A program made the translations under genes and the position numbers. 22,217 bases of DNA, taken from positions 1 through 22,217 of IMG/VR virus record IMGVR_UViG_3300020204_000418. One strand, 5' to 3'. Shown here piece by piece: positions 1 to 8,533 of this stretch (positions are counted from its first letter, which is position 1; every line of letters begins with the position of its first letter). Below the pieces are notes generated by a model, which saw only the letters and a list, made by a program, of their open reading frames with translations, had not been told where the DNA came from and did not search any database. The stretch comes from a virus.

Positions 1-129
1 ATAAAGGGGAGTTTGCACTCGCATGGATATTTGGATTTTGATTCAAAATGGAAGTCAATAATGTGGATCCAGATCTGGGAAGTCCAGAAAGAAAATAAAA
101 TGTTTTCATACTCTATCAAAAAAAAATCA

Positions 130-2439
130 CTAAAATTTATTTGTAAACGCGGTATTTTTTCTTATTGGTGTTGGAAGATTATAACCTGGGATAGAAACAG
201 TTGTATTTGAAAAATTGAGACGATGGATCACTGAAGATGGAGCTCCAGAATTAATATATGCATAATTAGTTTTATCACCAATTGAACCATTTCTATGTAT
301 GTTTTGCGAAAATATGTTTGGAAAACTTTGGTTTGTTTCTGTAGAAAATTGAAACCGATCTAAAGATCTTAAATCACCACCAAAAAAATATCCATAAAAT
401 TTATCTTCTATCGCATTCATTGAGGATCTTCCCAATAGAGTAGTTGAGCTAAGAACAGTCACTGATTCTGTAGACAAATCAATTCTTTCAATTCTAGAAT
501 CTTTTATTGTATTAGAGGGACTTGATCCACCTCCAATGTATGCATAATTATTATCACTACCGGAATTTATTCCATCTATGTTACCCCGTTCAATCGCCAT
601 TTTACTAATAGATTGACTTGAAGTAAATGATGCGAAGTCCAAACGATTTATAATACTAAATTTTGATCCAAAAATTACTCCACCAATCCAAAATCCATAA
701 TTAGAATTTTTTACACATGCTTTTACACTATCGTCATAAGCCTGAGTAACTTCAGCGTTCAAAGTGTTTACAACTTCCACATCATGCCTAAACCGTTGTA
801 TTTTAGGTGTGTTTCCACTATATATTCCGCCAGAAAGATCTTGCCTAACACCACCACCGATAAAAGAAAAATCACTTGTAGACACTGAATTCGCACCAAT
901 CATAGTTGATGTATTATTAGTAGTAGAAATAACCTCAGTTGAAAATGTTAACCTATGTATCAATGATGAAGAAGAAAATCCAGATGGAGATGAATCTGCT
1001 TTTTCTCCACTATAAAAATATCCCTTGGTTTCTAAAGGAGCGGGAACAGGATTTTCCTCCTTATTCAAAGTAGCCATAGAAAAATTATATATAGTAGTTG
1101 GTGAAAATAGAAAGGAAGTTGTTCCAGTTTCCAAACTAAATGCGGTCCATCCATTTGATAACTGATAATATTCATTAATAATCGATAATCCACCAATAAA
1201 GGATCCCTGTGAATATCCTCTGTTGTTGCTCGATCTTCTGGGCCCATTAGGTGCGGATGACACGAACGATGTAGTATTTGTTCTAAAATCTAATCTACGA
1301 ATGCTGCCCGGAGTAGATCCACGTACAACTCGTGCAGATCCAGGAGTTCTAGAAAAACTTGATGCAGGTGGTAGAAAAAAAGCATTCGCGCCACCATAAA
1401 AATAACCATAACCTTGAGTATCATCAGTTATACTAGCACCATCCATTAGGGAATCAATGTTATTTGATAATACATCGGTTACATTTGTCTGCAAATCAAA
1501 TCTCAATATGGAACCAACAATTATATTGGTATATACCTGATTTATTTGACCCAAGATTGTTGGACCTGAGGCTCCACCAGCAACGTATCCATATTGATTC
1601 GTATCATCACAAACACTACTAGATCCAGACCTGGATATATTTAATCCACCACCACTTGAAAAACTAAGTGAGGTATCCCAACCACCACTACTGAAGTCAA
1701 ATCTAGCTATGTCGGGTCGGTGAAATTCTGCAAATGGTGAACCAGATGCCCAATCTCTACTAATACCTGGCGATAAAAAACCTGTTCCAACAATATCACT
1801 TCTTGACCCACCACAAAAAAAGGCATAATTTACAGATCTTGACGTAAAAACTGCAGATCCTCCCATCGCCACGGAACCTCCTCTTCTGAAAATAGAATCT
1901 AGTGAAGAATCATTAGAAGATGTCTCGTTAGAAAATTGAAATTTAGTCCCTATCCCAAACACCAATGAAGCAGATGTAAGTGTGTCCTTGCCTGGACGAG
2001 TTCCATAAAAAATTCCACCCAAAAAATATCCATTTGTATAATCTGATATACCATGATGATCAGCCATTCCCGAACTCAATGGTAAAGGTTTAGTGGATGG
2101 ATTCTGTCCAGATACAAAAGCAGCAGGTGCTGATGAAGTATTAACTAGGTTTGATGGAATTCTTGATAAAGTTGTTGAAGATGTATCAACTCTATAAATT
2201 GAACTTATAATTTTATTTCCACTTTCAAATGATGATTGAGTAGCTGATGATCCTTGATATCCTCCAGAGGTATATGAAATATCTGAATATTTTTTTGGTA
2301 TTTGAGCTCTTACAAAGGCATTTTGATATTCACTATCAGTAGTTCTTCTGTAAACTTTTTTAAGACTAAAAACTCCACCAAAAATTCTAGCCTTGTTGTT
2401 TGAGGGGGATGTGCTAGAAATAGCAGGTATGATAGCCAT
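130..2439 (-). CDS. Kelch-like repeat tail fibre / adhesin
   Basis: A 769-aa protein, probably a distal receptor-binding fibre or adhesin. About a dozen degenerate repeats are visible, each with a Tyr/Phe-rich strand ending in Gly-Gly (for example YGYVAGG near 283, YGYFYGG near 344, YGFWIGG near 581, YGYFFGG near 682), followed 20-60 residues later by a strand of the type I-x-R-L-D-F-x-T-x-T. That alternation resembles kelch or galactose-oxidase-type beta-propeller blades. There is no signal peptide and no membrane segment. The first ~50 residues lack the repeat and may be the attachment part. It is the last gene of the minus operon, 6 bp after the glycosyltransferase, and the ATG is preceded by AAAGGA at a usable distance. 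The propeller fold and receptor-binding role are inferred from repeats and location; no specific ligand can be named. Confidence 0.7.
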   Translation of the reverse strand: MAIIPAISSTSPSNNKARIFGGVFSLKKVYRRTTDSEYQNAFVRAQIPKKYSDISYTSGGYQGSSATQSSFESGNKIISSIYRVDTSSTTLSRIPSNLVNTSSAPAAFVSGQNPSTKPLPLSSGMADHHGISDYTNGYFLGGIFYGTRPGKDTLTSASLVFGIGTKFQFSNETSSNDSSLDSIFRRGGSVAMGGSAVFTSRSVNYAFFCGGSRSDIVGTGFLSPGISRDWASGSPFAEFHRPDIARFDFSSGGWDTSLSFSSGGGLNISRSGSSSVCDDTNQYGYVAGGASGPTILGQINQVYTNIIVGSILRFDLQTNVTDVLSNNIDSLMDGASITDDTQGYGYFYGGANAFFLPPASSFSRTPGSARVVRGSTPGSIRRLDFRTNTTSFVSSAPNGPRRSSNNRGYSQGSFIGGLSIINEYYQLSNGWTAFSLETGTTSFLFSPTTIYNFSMATLNKEENPVPAPLETKGYFYSGEKADSSPSGFSSSSLIHRLTFSTEVISTTNNTSTMIGANSVSTSDFSFIGGGVRQDLSGGIYSGNTPKIQRFRHDVEVVNTLNAEVTQAYDDSVKACVKNSNYGFWIGGVIFGSKFSIINRLDFASFTSSQSISKMAIERGNIDGINSGSDNNYAYIGGGSSPSNTIKDSRIERIDLSTESVTVLSSTTLLGRSSMNAIEDKFYGYFFGGDLRSLDRFQFSTETNQSFPNIFSQNIHRNGSIGDKTNYAYINSGAPSSVIHRLNFSNTTVSIPGYNLPTPIRKNTAFTNKF

Positions 2440-2445
2440 TTAGAT

Positions 2446-3108
2446 TTATTCCTTTTGATACACGTGAGATCCAACATGGCACAACTGAATGGTTGGATCT
2501 AGCCAAGATTTATGTCCAACATTTGTTGCTCTTTCAAAAAAAGAAAAATCTTCTGGCAGAAAACACATATCTTTTTTTAATTCCAAAAAATAGTGATATG
2601 AATTATGATATTCTTTTTCTGATGGTGGACGAGTTGAATTATTTAGTGGTGGATAGTATTTTAATTCTTCACCATAAACTTTTTGTATATCTACAAACAC
2701 TTGCCTTTTAATACAACAAAATCCAAATCCAATACTTGCAATTTGAATTAAACCATCTTCAGTAACTGGAGGTTCTATAATATTATAATTGTATCTTAAT
2801 GGCAGTCCTTTCATTGGATATGCGCCACATGTGATATTTTTATCAGAGAGAATAAGTTTTAAAGCATCTTCCTCAAAAAATCCTATGTCGGAGTCTATGA
2901 ATAAAATTTTTTCATATTCCGTACTATTAATAAAAAAGTTTGATATACGTGATCTTGCTTTAGTAACCAAAGATTCATTAGCAATGGTCAAAAATCCATG
3001 ATCTATACCATTTTTCAGTAGTTCTTTCCCAAGTTTAAATACACCTTGAACTGTTTTGTCACTAACAATTCCACCATAACAAGGTATAGCAATTAGAACC
3101 GAGGTCAT
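2446..3108 (-). CDS. GT-A type glycosyltransferase in the tail fibre cassette
   Basis: A 220-aa protein resembling small GT-A fold glycosyltransferases. The N-terminus is a beta strand of the type VLIAIPCYGG. The hallmark acidic motif is in LFIDSDIGF (DSD at 72-74), which in this fold binds the metal and sugar nucleotide. Later come a Cys/Gly strand (near 129-135), an acidic LPEDFSF motif (184-190, D187 a candidate catalytic or acceptor-site residue) and a C-terminal W-x-D...L-x-H-x-G segment (202-213). No membrane segment is seen, so it is probably cytoplasmic. It lies between the collagen-like fibre (46-bp gap) and the adhesin (6-bp gap), so the most economical guess is that it glycosylates a fibre protein. 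It could instead modify a host glycan or phage DNA bases. The fold call is fairly secure; the substrate is inference. Confidence 0.72.
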   Translation of the reverse strand: MTSVLIAIPCYGGIVSDKTVQGVFKLGKELLKNGIDHGFLTIANESLVTKARSRISNFFINSTEYEKILFIDSDIGFFEEDALKLILSDKNITCGAYPMKGLPLRYNYNIIEPPVTEDGLIQIASIGFGFCCIKRQVFVDIQKVYGEELKYYPPLNNSTRPPSEKEYHNSYHYFLELKKDMCFLPEDFSFFERATNVGHKSWLDPTIQLCHVGSHVYQKE

Positions 3109-3133
3109 ATTTCTGTGAAATCATACATAACTA

Positions 3134-3139
3134 ATTATA
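3134..3139 (-). promoter_or_regulatory. Possible -10 element upstream of glycosyltransferase
   Basis: The 46-bp gap between the large fibre gene and the glycosyltransferase holds TATAAT on the minus strand, 25 nt before the glycosyltransferase ATG. It is a perfect sigma-70-type -10 box but has no convincing -35 element, and it does not match the NATAAATA late motif. In DNA this AT-rich a chance match is likely. It is recorded because this is one of the few gaps in the minus operon large enough for a promoter. Confidence 0.25.
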
Positions 3140-3154
3140 ACACATATGGATTGA

Positions 3155-6100
3155 CTAAGTTACTGTTTTTCCGGAAACTGTTATGGCTAAAGAGGAAGAT
3201 GTTGAAGATTGAGCTAGTAAGGTATCGCCATGATTTAAATGTTTTGGCCTTTGGATAAGTTCTACAGTGCTATTTTTAGGTATTGTTAGTTTATATGCAA
3301 GATATCCAACCCTAATCCCAGTAGTAATAATACTTCCTATTGTTCCACCTCTAAAAACTGATAGCGATAGATCGACATCAGACGTATTGCTATAGTTTGT
3401 AACATATATCGATTGTATTATCGCTGGATAAGATGAGGATGTATATACTTCTGTTCCATTTGCGGCGGAAGTGATTAGTTTTCCAACTCCAAAAAAGTCA
3501 GTATCATCTTTAGAGGCAATTGCTATAAATGCATCAATTCCACCATCATGTCCAGTCGCATTAGATGATGAAGAAGACAAAGCTTGCAATCTGATTATGT
3601 CTCGTGGATTAGCAATATGAGGTTGTTCCAAAAGTTCTATCGAAGACTCATATGGAACTAAAATTCTATTTGCAATTGGAACATTCGATCCACCATTGAA
3701 ATCATGTCTACCAGAAATGTACAAATCTCCCTGAGATTTATTTGTTACATGAATAGATTCGATTATGTATCTGTATCCAGAAGTACTTGGGAATGAATGT
3801 CCTATTCCAGGACCGGTAGAATCAGTAACAACAATAGATCCATTTCCACCAGTTACGGGAATATACTTAGAAGTATTAATTCCAACGTTAAATGTACCAT
3901 ATCCATTGTCGTCTGGAGGTGATGTAAAAGCTGGTCCTTGAATTCCTTGAATTCCCTGAGAACCATTAACTCCAGTAATTCCTTGAATTCCTTGAGCTCC
4001 ATTTTCAGTAAATGAAACTAAAACATTTGTATTTGAAAATGTGTTTACACTCGCTACAATATTTGTAATAACTATATTATACCAAGTTCCATTATCAGAA
4101 CTTAGCGAATCAATACTAAACAGAGCGTAATTACTTGGATTATCTAGATTTGAAATTCTAACATAACCTTTTGGTATATTATTAACATTAAGTATGTTTG
4201 AAAAAATTGAATCTAAATTAGTAGCAGTATCATCTTGATCAGAAATATAAAGACGATTTGCATTTCCTATTATAGTAGCATTAAATCTTAGATTACCTGC
4301 ACCAGGATCTGTTGCTGTAATACTACTGTCAAAAGTGTAATCAAAGGTTATGCCTCCCCAATTTCCAGCAGATCCTTGAATACCTTGGGTTCCTTGAGAT
4401 CCTGTGGTTCCTTGAGTTCCCGTTGTACCTTGAGAACCTTGAGAAGCATACGCACCATCAAGACCTTGAATACCTTGAAATCCAAGTCCTTGAATTCCTT
4501 GAATTCCCTGAATTCCCTGTGATCCTTGAGTCCCTTGAGAAGCGTAAGCGCCATCAAGACCTTGAATACCTTGAGATCCCGATCCTTGAATACCCTGTAT
4601 TCCTTGAATCCCTTGAGTTCCTTGAACACCCTGTGACCCTTGGATTCCTTGAATTCCTTGTACTCCTAGATTTCCTTGAATTCCCTGTGCTCCTTGAATT
4701 CCTTGAGAAGCATAAGCACCATCAAGACCTTGAGTACCTTGAATTCCCTGAATTCCTAGAATACCTTGAGAACCTTGAGTACCAGTGGTTCCTTGAGTTC
4801 CAATAGTGCCTTGAATACCCTGAATTCCTTGGATTCCTTGAGATCCTGTGGTTCCTTGGACACCTTGAATACCTTGAGATCCAGTGGTTCCCTGAATTCC
4901 TTGTCTACCTTGAATACCTTGTGATGCATATGCACCATTAAGACCCTGAATGCCTTGAATTCCTTGAGTACCTTGTCCACCAAAAACACCATTTAGTCCT
5001 TGACCACCTTGAATTCCTTGAGCACCTTGAATACCTACTTCACCAGAAACCCCAAATGTCACATTTTTCAATGTAGCACCAGGATTATAGAAAGAACTAT
5101 CAAAGTGTAGTGCATTTCCTATAGATCTTGATGTTGTTCTTACTCCAACATCATTTAAGTAATAAACAATATCAACCCCATCATAGATTATAGCAAATCT
5201 GGCGTTTGTGGTATAAGAACCAACAGCAGAAATCAATGATCCGTTTTCGTATATTTCTAAACTTCCAGCATTTAATGAAAATGCATAGTCTATTGTAGAT
5301 TCATTAACAGATGTAGATGGATTTTCGTTCAATCCAAAGTACAATATTGAACTTTCATCATTAGCTTGAGCACTAGTATATACAGATCTTGTAAATCCTT
5401 CAGCAGAATAAACTTGTGCGGTAAATCCCGTGACTGCAGAAGTTTTTACAAAATTTCTTCCGTCCGTCAATGCAATTCCGGAAAATACTGGCGTCCAAGC
5501 AGAAGAACCATAGGTTCCCTGAATTCCTTGTCTACCTTGAATACCTTGTGATGCATATGCACCATTAAGACCCTGAATGCCTTGAATTCCTTGTATTCCT
5601 TGAAGTCCTTGAATACCTTGAGCACCCTGGGTTCCAGCTCCTGTGGTTCCTTGTACTCCTAGATTTCCTTGAATACCTTGAGATCCTTGAGATGCGTATG
5701 CACCATCAGCACCCTGAGATCCAGCTCCTGGAGAACCTTGGATACCTTGAGTTCCTTGTGGTCCAGCAGAAGTGAATGAAATAAAATCTAATTTTGCATT
5801 AAGGGGAGCACCTTCATTTAAAGTAACTGATGTTCCGTCAGTGGCGGTAAATTCGCTAGAAGATAATTTAATTCCATTCAAAAATACTTCAAGATATCCA
5901 ATAGTATAACTTACATTAAATACCGTTTGACCATTAGTTGCATCAATTGTAGTTACTGTTCTACTAAAAGAAGTTCCTTGAGGTCCAGAAGTTCCTTGAG
6001 ATCCGAATCCAGGAAGACCTTGAATTCCCTGTAATCCTTGAGAACCAGTATTTCCAACACCTTGAGTTCCTTGAGTGCCTTGAATTCCCTGAAGTCCTTG

Positions 6101-8521
6101 AGCGCCTTGAGCGCCTTGAATACCTTGAGTGCCTGTGCTTCCAATTCCAGTAGTTCCTTGAGCACCTTGAGCACCATCAACCCCAACAAATCCAGAAGAA
6201 CCTTGAGTTCCCTGAGACCCACTGACTCCCTGAGAAGCATATGCACCATCCGTACCTTGAGATCCTTGAACACCCAGTCCAGCAATTCCTTGTGCTCCCT
6301 GACTTCCTACAGATGCATATGCACCATCGGTTCCTTGAGTACCTTGAGTACCTTGAGATCCCTGAGATGCAAAAGCACCTGCAATTCCTTGTGCTCCTAT
6401 TAAAGATGTTGCGGTTAGATCATAGATTACAAATGCCTCTCCATAATTTGCAGCGCTTTCAGAGTAAAAATATAAGATTGATGGTGCATCATATGGAATT
6501 CTGAATAGTGCTTCTCCTGTAGATCCTGCAGTGCCCGTATAAGTCCATCCAGTTGTATACGCAACACCACTATTATGAATTCCATCATTAGTTGTAGATA
6601 TTGCAATCTTATCACCAGCGTTTGAAGCATCAGTTTGATCAAAAACATATTCTTGACCTCTGAATAATGAAAGACTGTAATCAGCAACGTTGTCTATGTA
6701 AAATACGTTATTTCCATTAAGGTCTGCAACGGTTACTGTGAAATTTTTTGCTTCTGGATTAGATCCTTGAATACCTTGAGTACCCTGCGTTCCAAAAATA
6801 CCTTGAGAACCTTGGGAAGCATAAGCACCATCAAGACCTTGAATACCTTGAATACCTTGTCTACCTTGAGTACCTTGAATACCCTGAATACCTTGAAAAC
6901 CTTGAGATGCATATGCACCATCAAGACCTTGAATACCCTGAGTTCCTTGAAGTCCTTGAATACCTTGAGGTCCAGTGTTTCCAATACTAGCATATGCTCC
7001 ATCAAGTCCCTGCGTACCCTGTATTCCTTGAATACCTTGTCTACCTTGAATGCCTTGAAAACCACGGAGTCCTTGCGTCCCTTGAACACCTTGGATGCCT
7101 TGTGTTCCCTGAATACCTTGAACGCCTTGAATACCTTGAGAACCTTGAGAAGCATACGCACCATCAAGACCTTGAATACCTTGCGGTCCAGTGCTTCCTA
7201 TACCAACAATTCCTTGAGAACCTTGAGAAGCATATGCACCAGCAATCCCCTGAGCTCCAGTTATTCCAATTCCCTGAACACCTTGAATTCCTTGAATTCC
7301 TTGAAATCCTGTTGTACCTTTTTCTCCTGCAACTCCCTGCGGACCCTGAATACCTTGAATTCCTTGAGCACCTGTACTACCAATACTAGCATATGCACCA
7401 TCAAGACCTTGAATACCCTGAGTTCCTTGAAGTCCTTGAATACCTTGAGAACCAGTGCTACCAACACCTACAACACCCTGAGCTCCTGTGCCTTGTGGTC
7501 CAATTGGACCTTGAATACCCTGAATACCAAAATCGCCTTGAATACCTTGAGATCCCTGAGAAGCATATGCACCATCAGTTCCTTGAATCCCTTGAATGCC
7601 TTGAAGTCCTTGAATACCCTGAGGTCCAGTGCTACCAACACCTACAACACCCTGAGCTCCTGTACCTTGTGGTCCAATTGGACCTTGAATACCCTGAGAT
7701 CCCGATCCTTGAATACCCTGTATTCCTTGAATCCCTTGAGTTCCTTGGACACCCTGCGGTCCAGTACTACCAATACCTACAACACCCTGAGCTCCTGTAC
7801 CTTGTGGTCCAATTGGACCTTGAATACCTTGAGATCCCTGAGAAGCATAAGCACCATCAAGTCCTTGCGTACCCTGTATTCCTTGAATACCTTGTCCACC
7901 TTGAATACCTTGAATTCCTTGAATTCCTTGAATTCCTTGAACACCTTGTGGTCCAGTGCTACCAACACCTACAACACCTTGTGCTCCTATACCCTGTAGT
8001 CCTTGAATACCTTGAATACCCTGAATACCTTGAGAAGCATACGCGCCATCAAGACCTTGAATACCTTGAATACCCTGGCGACCTTGAGTGCCCTGTATTC
8101 CTTGAAACCCCTGAAGTCCTTGAGCTGGACCTTGAATACCCTGAGTTCCTTGAGATCCTTGAGATGCATACGCACCATCAGTTCCTTGAATCCCTTGAAT
8201 GCCTTGAGTTCCTTGAATTCCTTGAAATCCTATCGATGCATATGCACCATCAAGACCTTGAATTCCCTGCGGGCCCTGAATACCTTGAGAAGCATATGCA
8301 CCATCAAGACCTTGAATACCTTGAATACCCTGGCGACCTTGAGCACCTTGAACACCTTGAATACCACTTGCATATGGTAAAGAATTCCAATTGGTAACAC
8401 CATTACCAACTTTGAATTTTAAAGTATCTATTTCTACACCAAGTTCACCATCGGCAAGTACGGGGTTAGCTACAAACCATTCATCTGACGATCCTCTTCT
8501 AAGTTGAATCTGACTTGCCAT
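3155..8521 (-). CDS. Giant collagen-like tail fibre with interspersed globular domains
   Basis: A 1788-aa structural fibre. Residues 1-52 form an Mtd-type N-terminal module (IQLRRG, NPVLADGELG, FKVGNG, WNSLP) like the start of the 312-aa fibre next door. Collagen-like Gly-X-Y tracts follow in five blocks at about 53-586, 709-850, 919-1003, 1162-1384 and 1508-1528. Most triplets are G-I-Q or G-T-Q and proline is rare. Globular inserts separate them: a cupredoxin-like beta domain (~587-708), a short module containing YLEVFLNGIKL (~851-918), a concanavalin-like segment with ENGS and YLNDVGV (~1004-1161) and an unrecognised domain (~1385-1507). The C-terminus (~1529-1788) holds two related copies of one beta-rich module. 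About 21 copies of GAYAS/GAFAS interrupt the triplets. A strong AAGGAG stands 8 nt before the ATG. It is probably a long tail fibre or whisker; its exact place on the virion is unknown. Confidence 0.85.
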   Translation of the reverse strand: MASQIQLRRGSSDEWFVANPVLADGELGVEIDTLKFKVGNGVTNWNSLPYASGIQGVQGAQGRQGIQGIQGLDGAYASQGIQGPQGIQGLDGAYASIGFQGIQGTQGIQGIQGTDGAYASQGSQGTQGIQGPAQGLQGFQGIQGTQGRQGIQGIQGLDGAYASQGIQGIQGIQGLQGIGAQGVVGVGSTGPQGVQGIQGIQGIQGIQGGQGIQGIQGTQGLDGAYASQGSQGIQGPIGPQGTGAQGVVGIGSTGPQGVQGTQGIQGIQGIQGSGSQGIQGPIGPQGTGAQGVVGVGSTGPQGIQGLQGIQGIQGTDGAYASQGSQGIQGDFGIQGIQGPIGPQGTGAQGVVGVGSTGSQGIQGLQGTQGIQGLDGAYASIGSTGAQGIQGIQGPQGVAGEKGTTGFQGIQGIQGVQGIGITGAQGIAGAYASQGSQGIVGIGSTGPQGIQGLDGAYASQGSQGIQGVQGIQGTQGIQGVQGTQGLRGFQGIQGRQGIQGIQGTQGLDGAYASIGNTGPQGIQGLQGTQGIQGLDGAYASQGFQGIQGIQGTQGRQGIQGIQGLDGAYASQGSQGIFGTQGTQGIQGSNPEAKNFTVTVADLNGNNVFYIDNVADYSLSLFRGQEYVFDQTDASNAGDKIAISTTNDGIHNSGVAYTTGWTYTGTAGSTGEALFRIPYDAPSILYFYSESAANYGEAFVIYDLTATSLIGAQGIAGAFASQGSQGTQGTQGTDGAYASVGSQGAQGIAGLGVQGSQGTDGAYASQGVSGSQGTQGSSGFVGVDGAQGAQGTTGIGSTGTQGIQGAQGAQGLQGIQGTQGTQGVGNTGSQGLQGIQGLPGFGSQGTSGPQGTSFSRTVTTIDATNGQTVFNVSYTIGYLEVFLNGIKLSSSEFTATDGTSVTLNEGAPLNAKLDFISFTSAGPQGTQGIQGSPGAGSQGADGAYASQGSQGIQGNLGVQGTTGAGTQGAQGIQGLQGIQGIQGIQGLNGAYASQGIQGRQGIQGTYGSSAWTPVFSGIALTDGRNFVKTSAVTGFTAQVYSAEGFTRSVYTSAQANDESSILYFGLNENPSTSVNESTIDYAFSLNAGSLEIYENGSLISAVGSYTTNARFAIIYDGVDIVYYLNDVGVRTTSRSIGNALHFDSSFYNPGATLKNVTFGVSGEVGIQGAQGIQGGQGLNGVFGGQGTQGIQGIQGLNGAYASQGIQGRQGIQGTTGSQGIQGVQGTTGSQGIQGIQGIQGTIGTQGTTGTQGSQGILGIQGIQGTQGLDGAYASQGIQGAQGIQGNLGVQGIQGIQGSQGVQGTQGIQGIQGIQGSGSQGIQGLDGAYASQGTQGSQGIQGIQGIQGLGFQGIQGLDGAYASQGSQGTTGTQGTTGSQGTQGIQGSAGNWGGITFDYTFDSSITATDPGAGNLRFNATIIGNANRLYISDQDDTATNLDSIFSNILNVNNIPKGYVRISNLDNPSNYALFSIDSLSSDNGTWYNIVITNIVASVNTFSNTNVLVSFTENGAQGIQGITGVNGSQGIQGIQGPAFTSPPDDNGYGTFNVGINTSKYIPVTGGNGSIVVTDSTGPGIGHSFPSTSGYRYIIESIHVTNKSQGDLYISGRHDFNGGSNVPIANRILVPYESSIELLEQPHIANPRDIIRLQALSSSSSNATGHDGGIDAFIAIASKDDTDFFGVGKLITSAANGTEVYTSSSYPAIIQSIYVTNYSNTSDVDLSLSVFRGGTIGSIITTGIRVGYLAYKLTIPKNSTVELIQRPKHLNHGDTLLAQSSTSSSLAITVSGKTVT
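3937..8364 (-). repeat. Degenerate 9-bp tandem repeats coding for Gly-X-Gln triplets
   Basis: On the plus strand this region is dominated by degenerate copies of CCTTGAATA and CCTTGAATT, the complement of codons for G-I-Q. They lie in five blocks, at about 3937-4000, 4368-5037, 5510-5767, 5972-6396 and 6763-8364, separated by non-repetitive globular domain coding. Larger units are also repeated, for example the stretch coding G-A-Q-G-V-V-G-(V/I)-G-S-T-G, seen four times between about 7430 and 7985. The structure invites slippage and unequal recombination, so copy number may vary between related phages. It also opens long spurious reading frames on the opposite strand. Confidence 0.9.
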
Positions 8522-8533
8522 ATCTTTACTCCT

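Noticed and set aside
1-41. Plus-strand open frame from the left edge ending K-G-E-F-A-L-A-W-I-F-G-F then TGA
   Set aside because: It could be the last codons of an upstream gene convergent to the adhesin, but 12 residues are too few to support a gene.
69-78. Perfect 10-bp palindrome CCAGATCTGG
   Set aside because: No loop and no T-run follow it, so it is not a terminator; a palindrome of this length can occur by chance.
48-98. 16-codon ATG frame in the left-edge gap
   Set aside because: Too short, no ribosome binding site, no recognisable features.
13-210. 65-codon plus-strand frame from a TTG start
   Set aside because: No ribosome binding site, and its 3' half overlaps the end of the adhesin gene on the other strand.
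3937-8364. Regular repeats considered as a CRISPR array
   Set aside because: Units are short, contiguous and in frame with a Gly-X-Y protein; there are no spacers.
6767-8397. Long plus-strand open frames (up to about 410 codons) opposite the collagen-like fibre, rich in N-T-L or L-E-Y repeats
   Set aside because: They arise from the 9-bp period of the collagen repeats. The products are monotonous, have no ribosome binding site, and cover exactly the repeat tracts.
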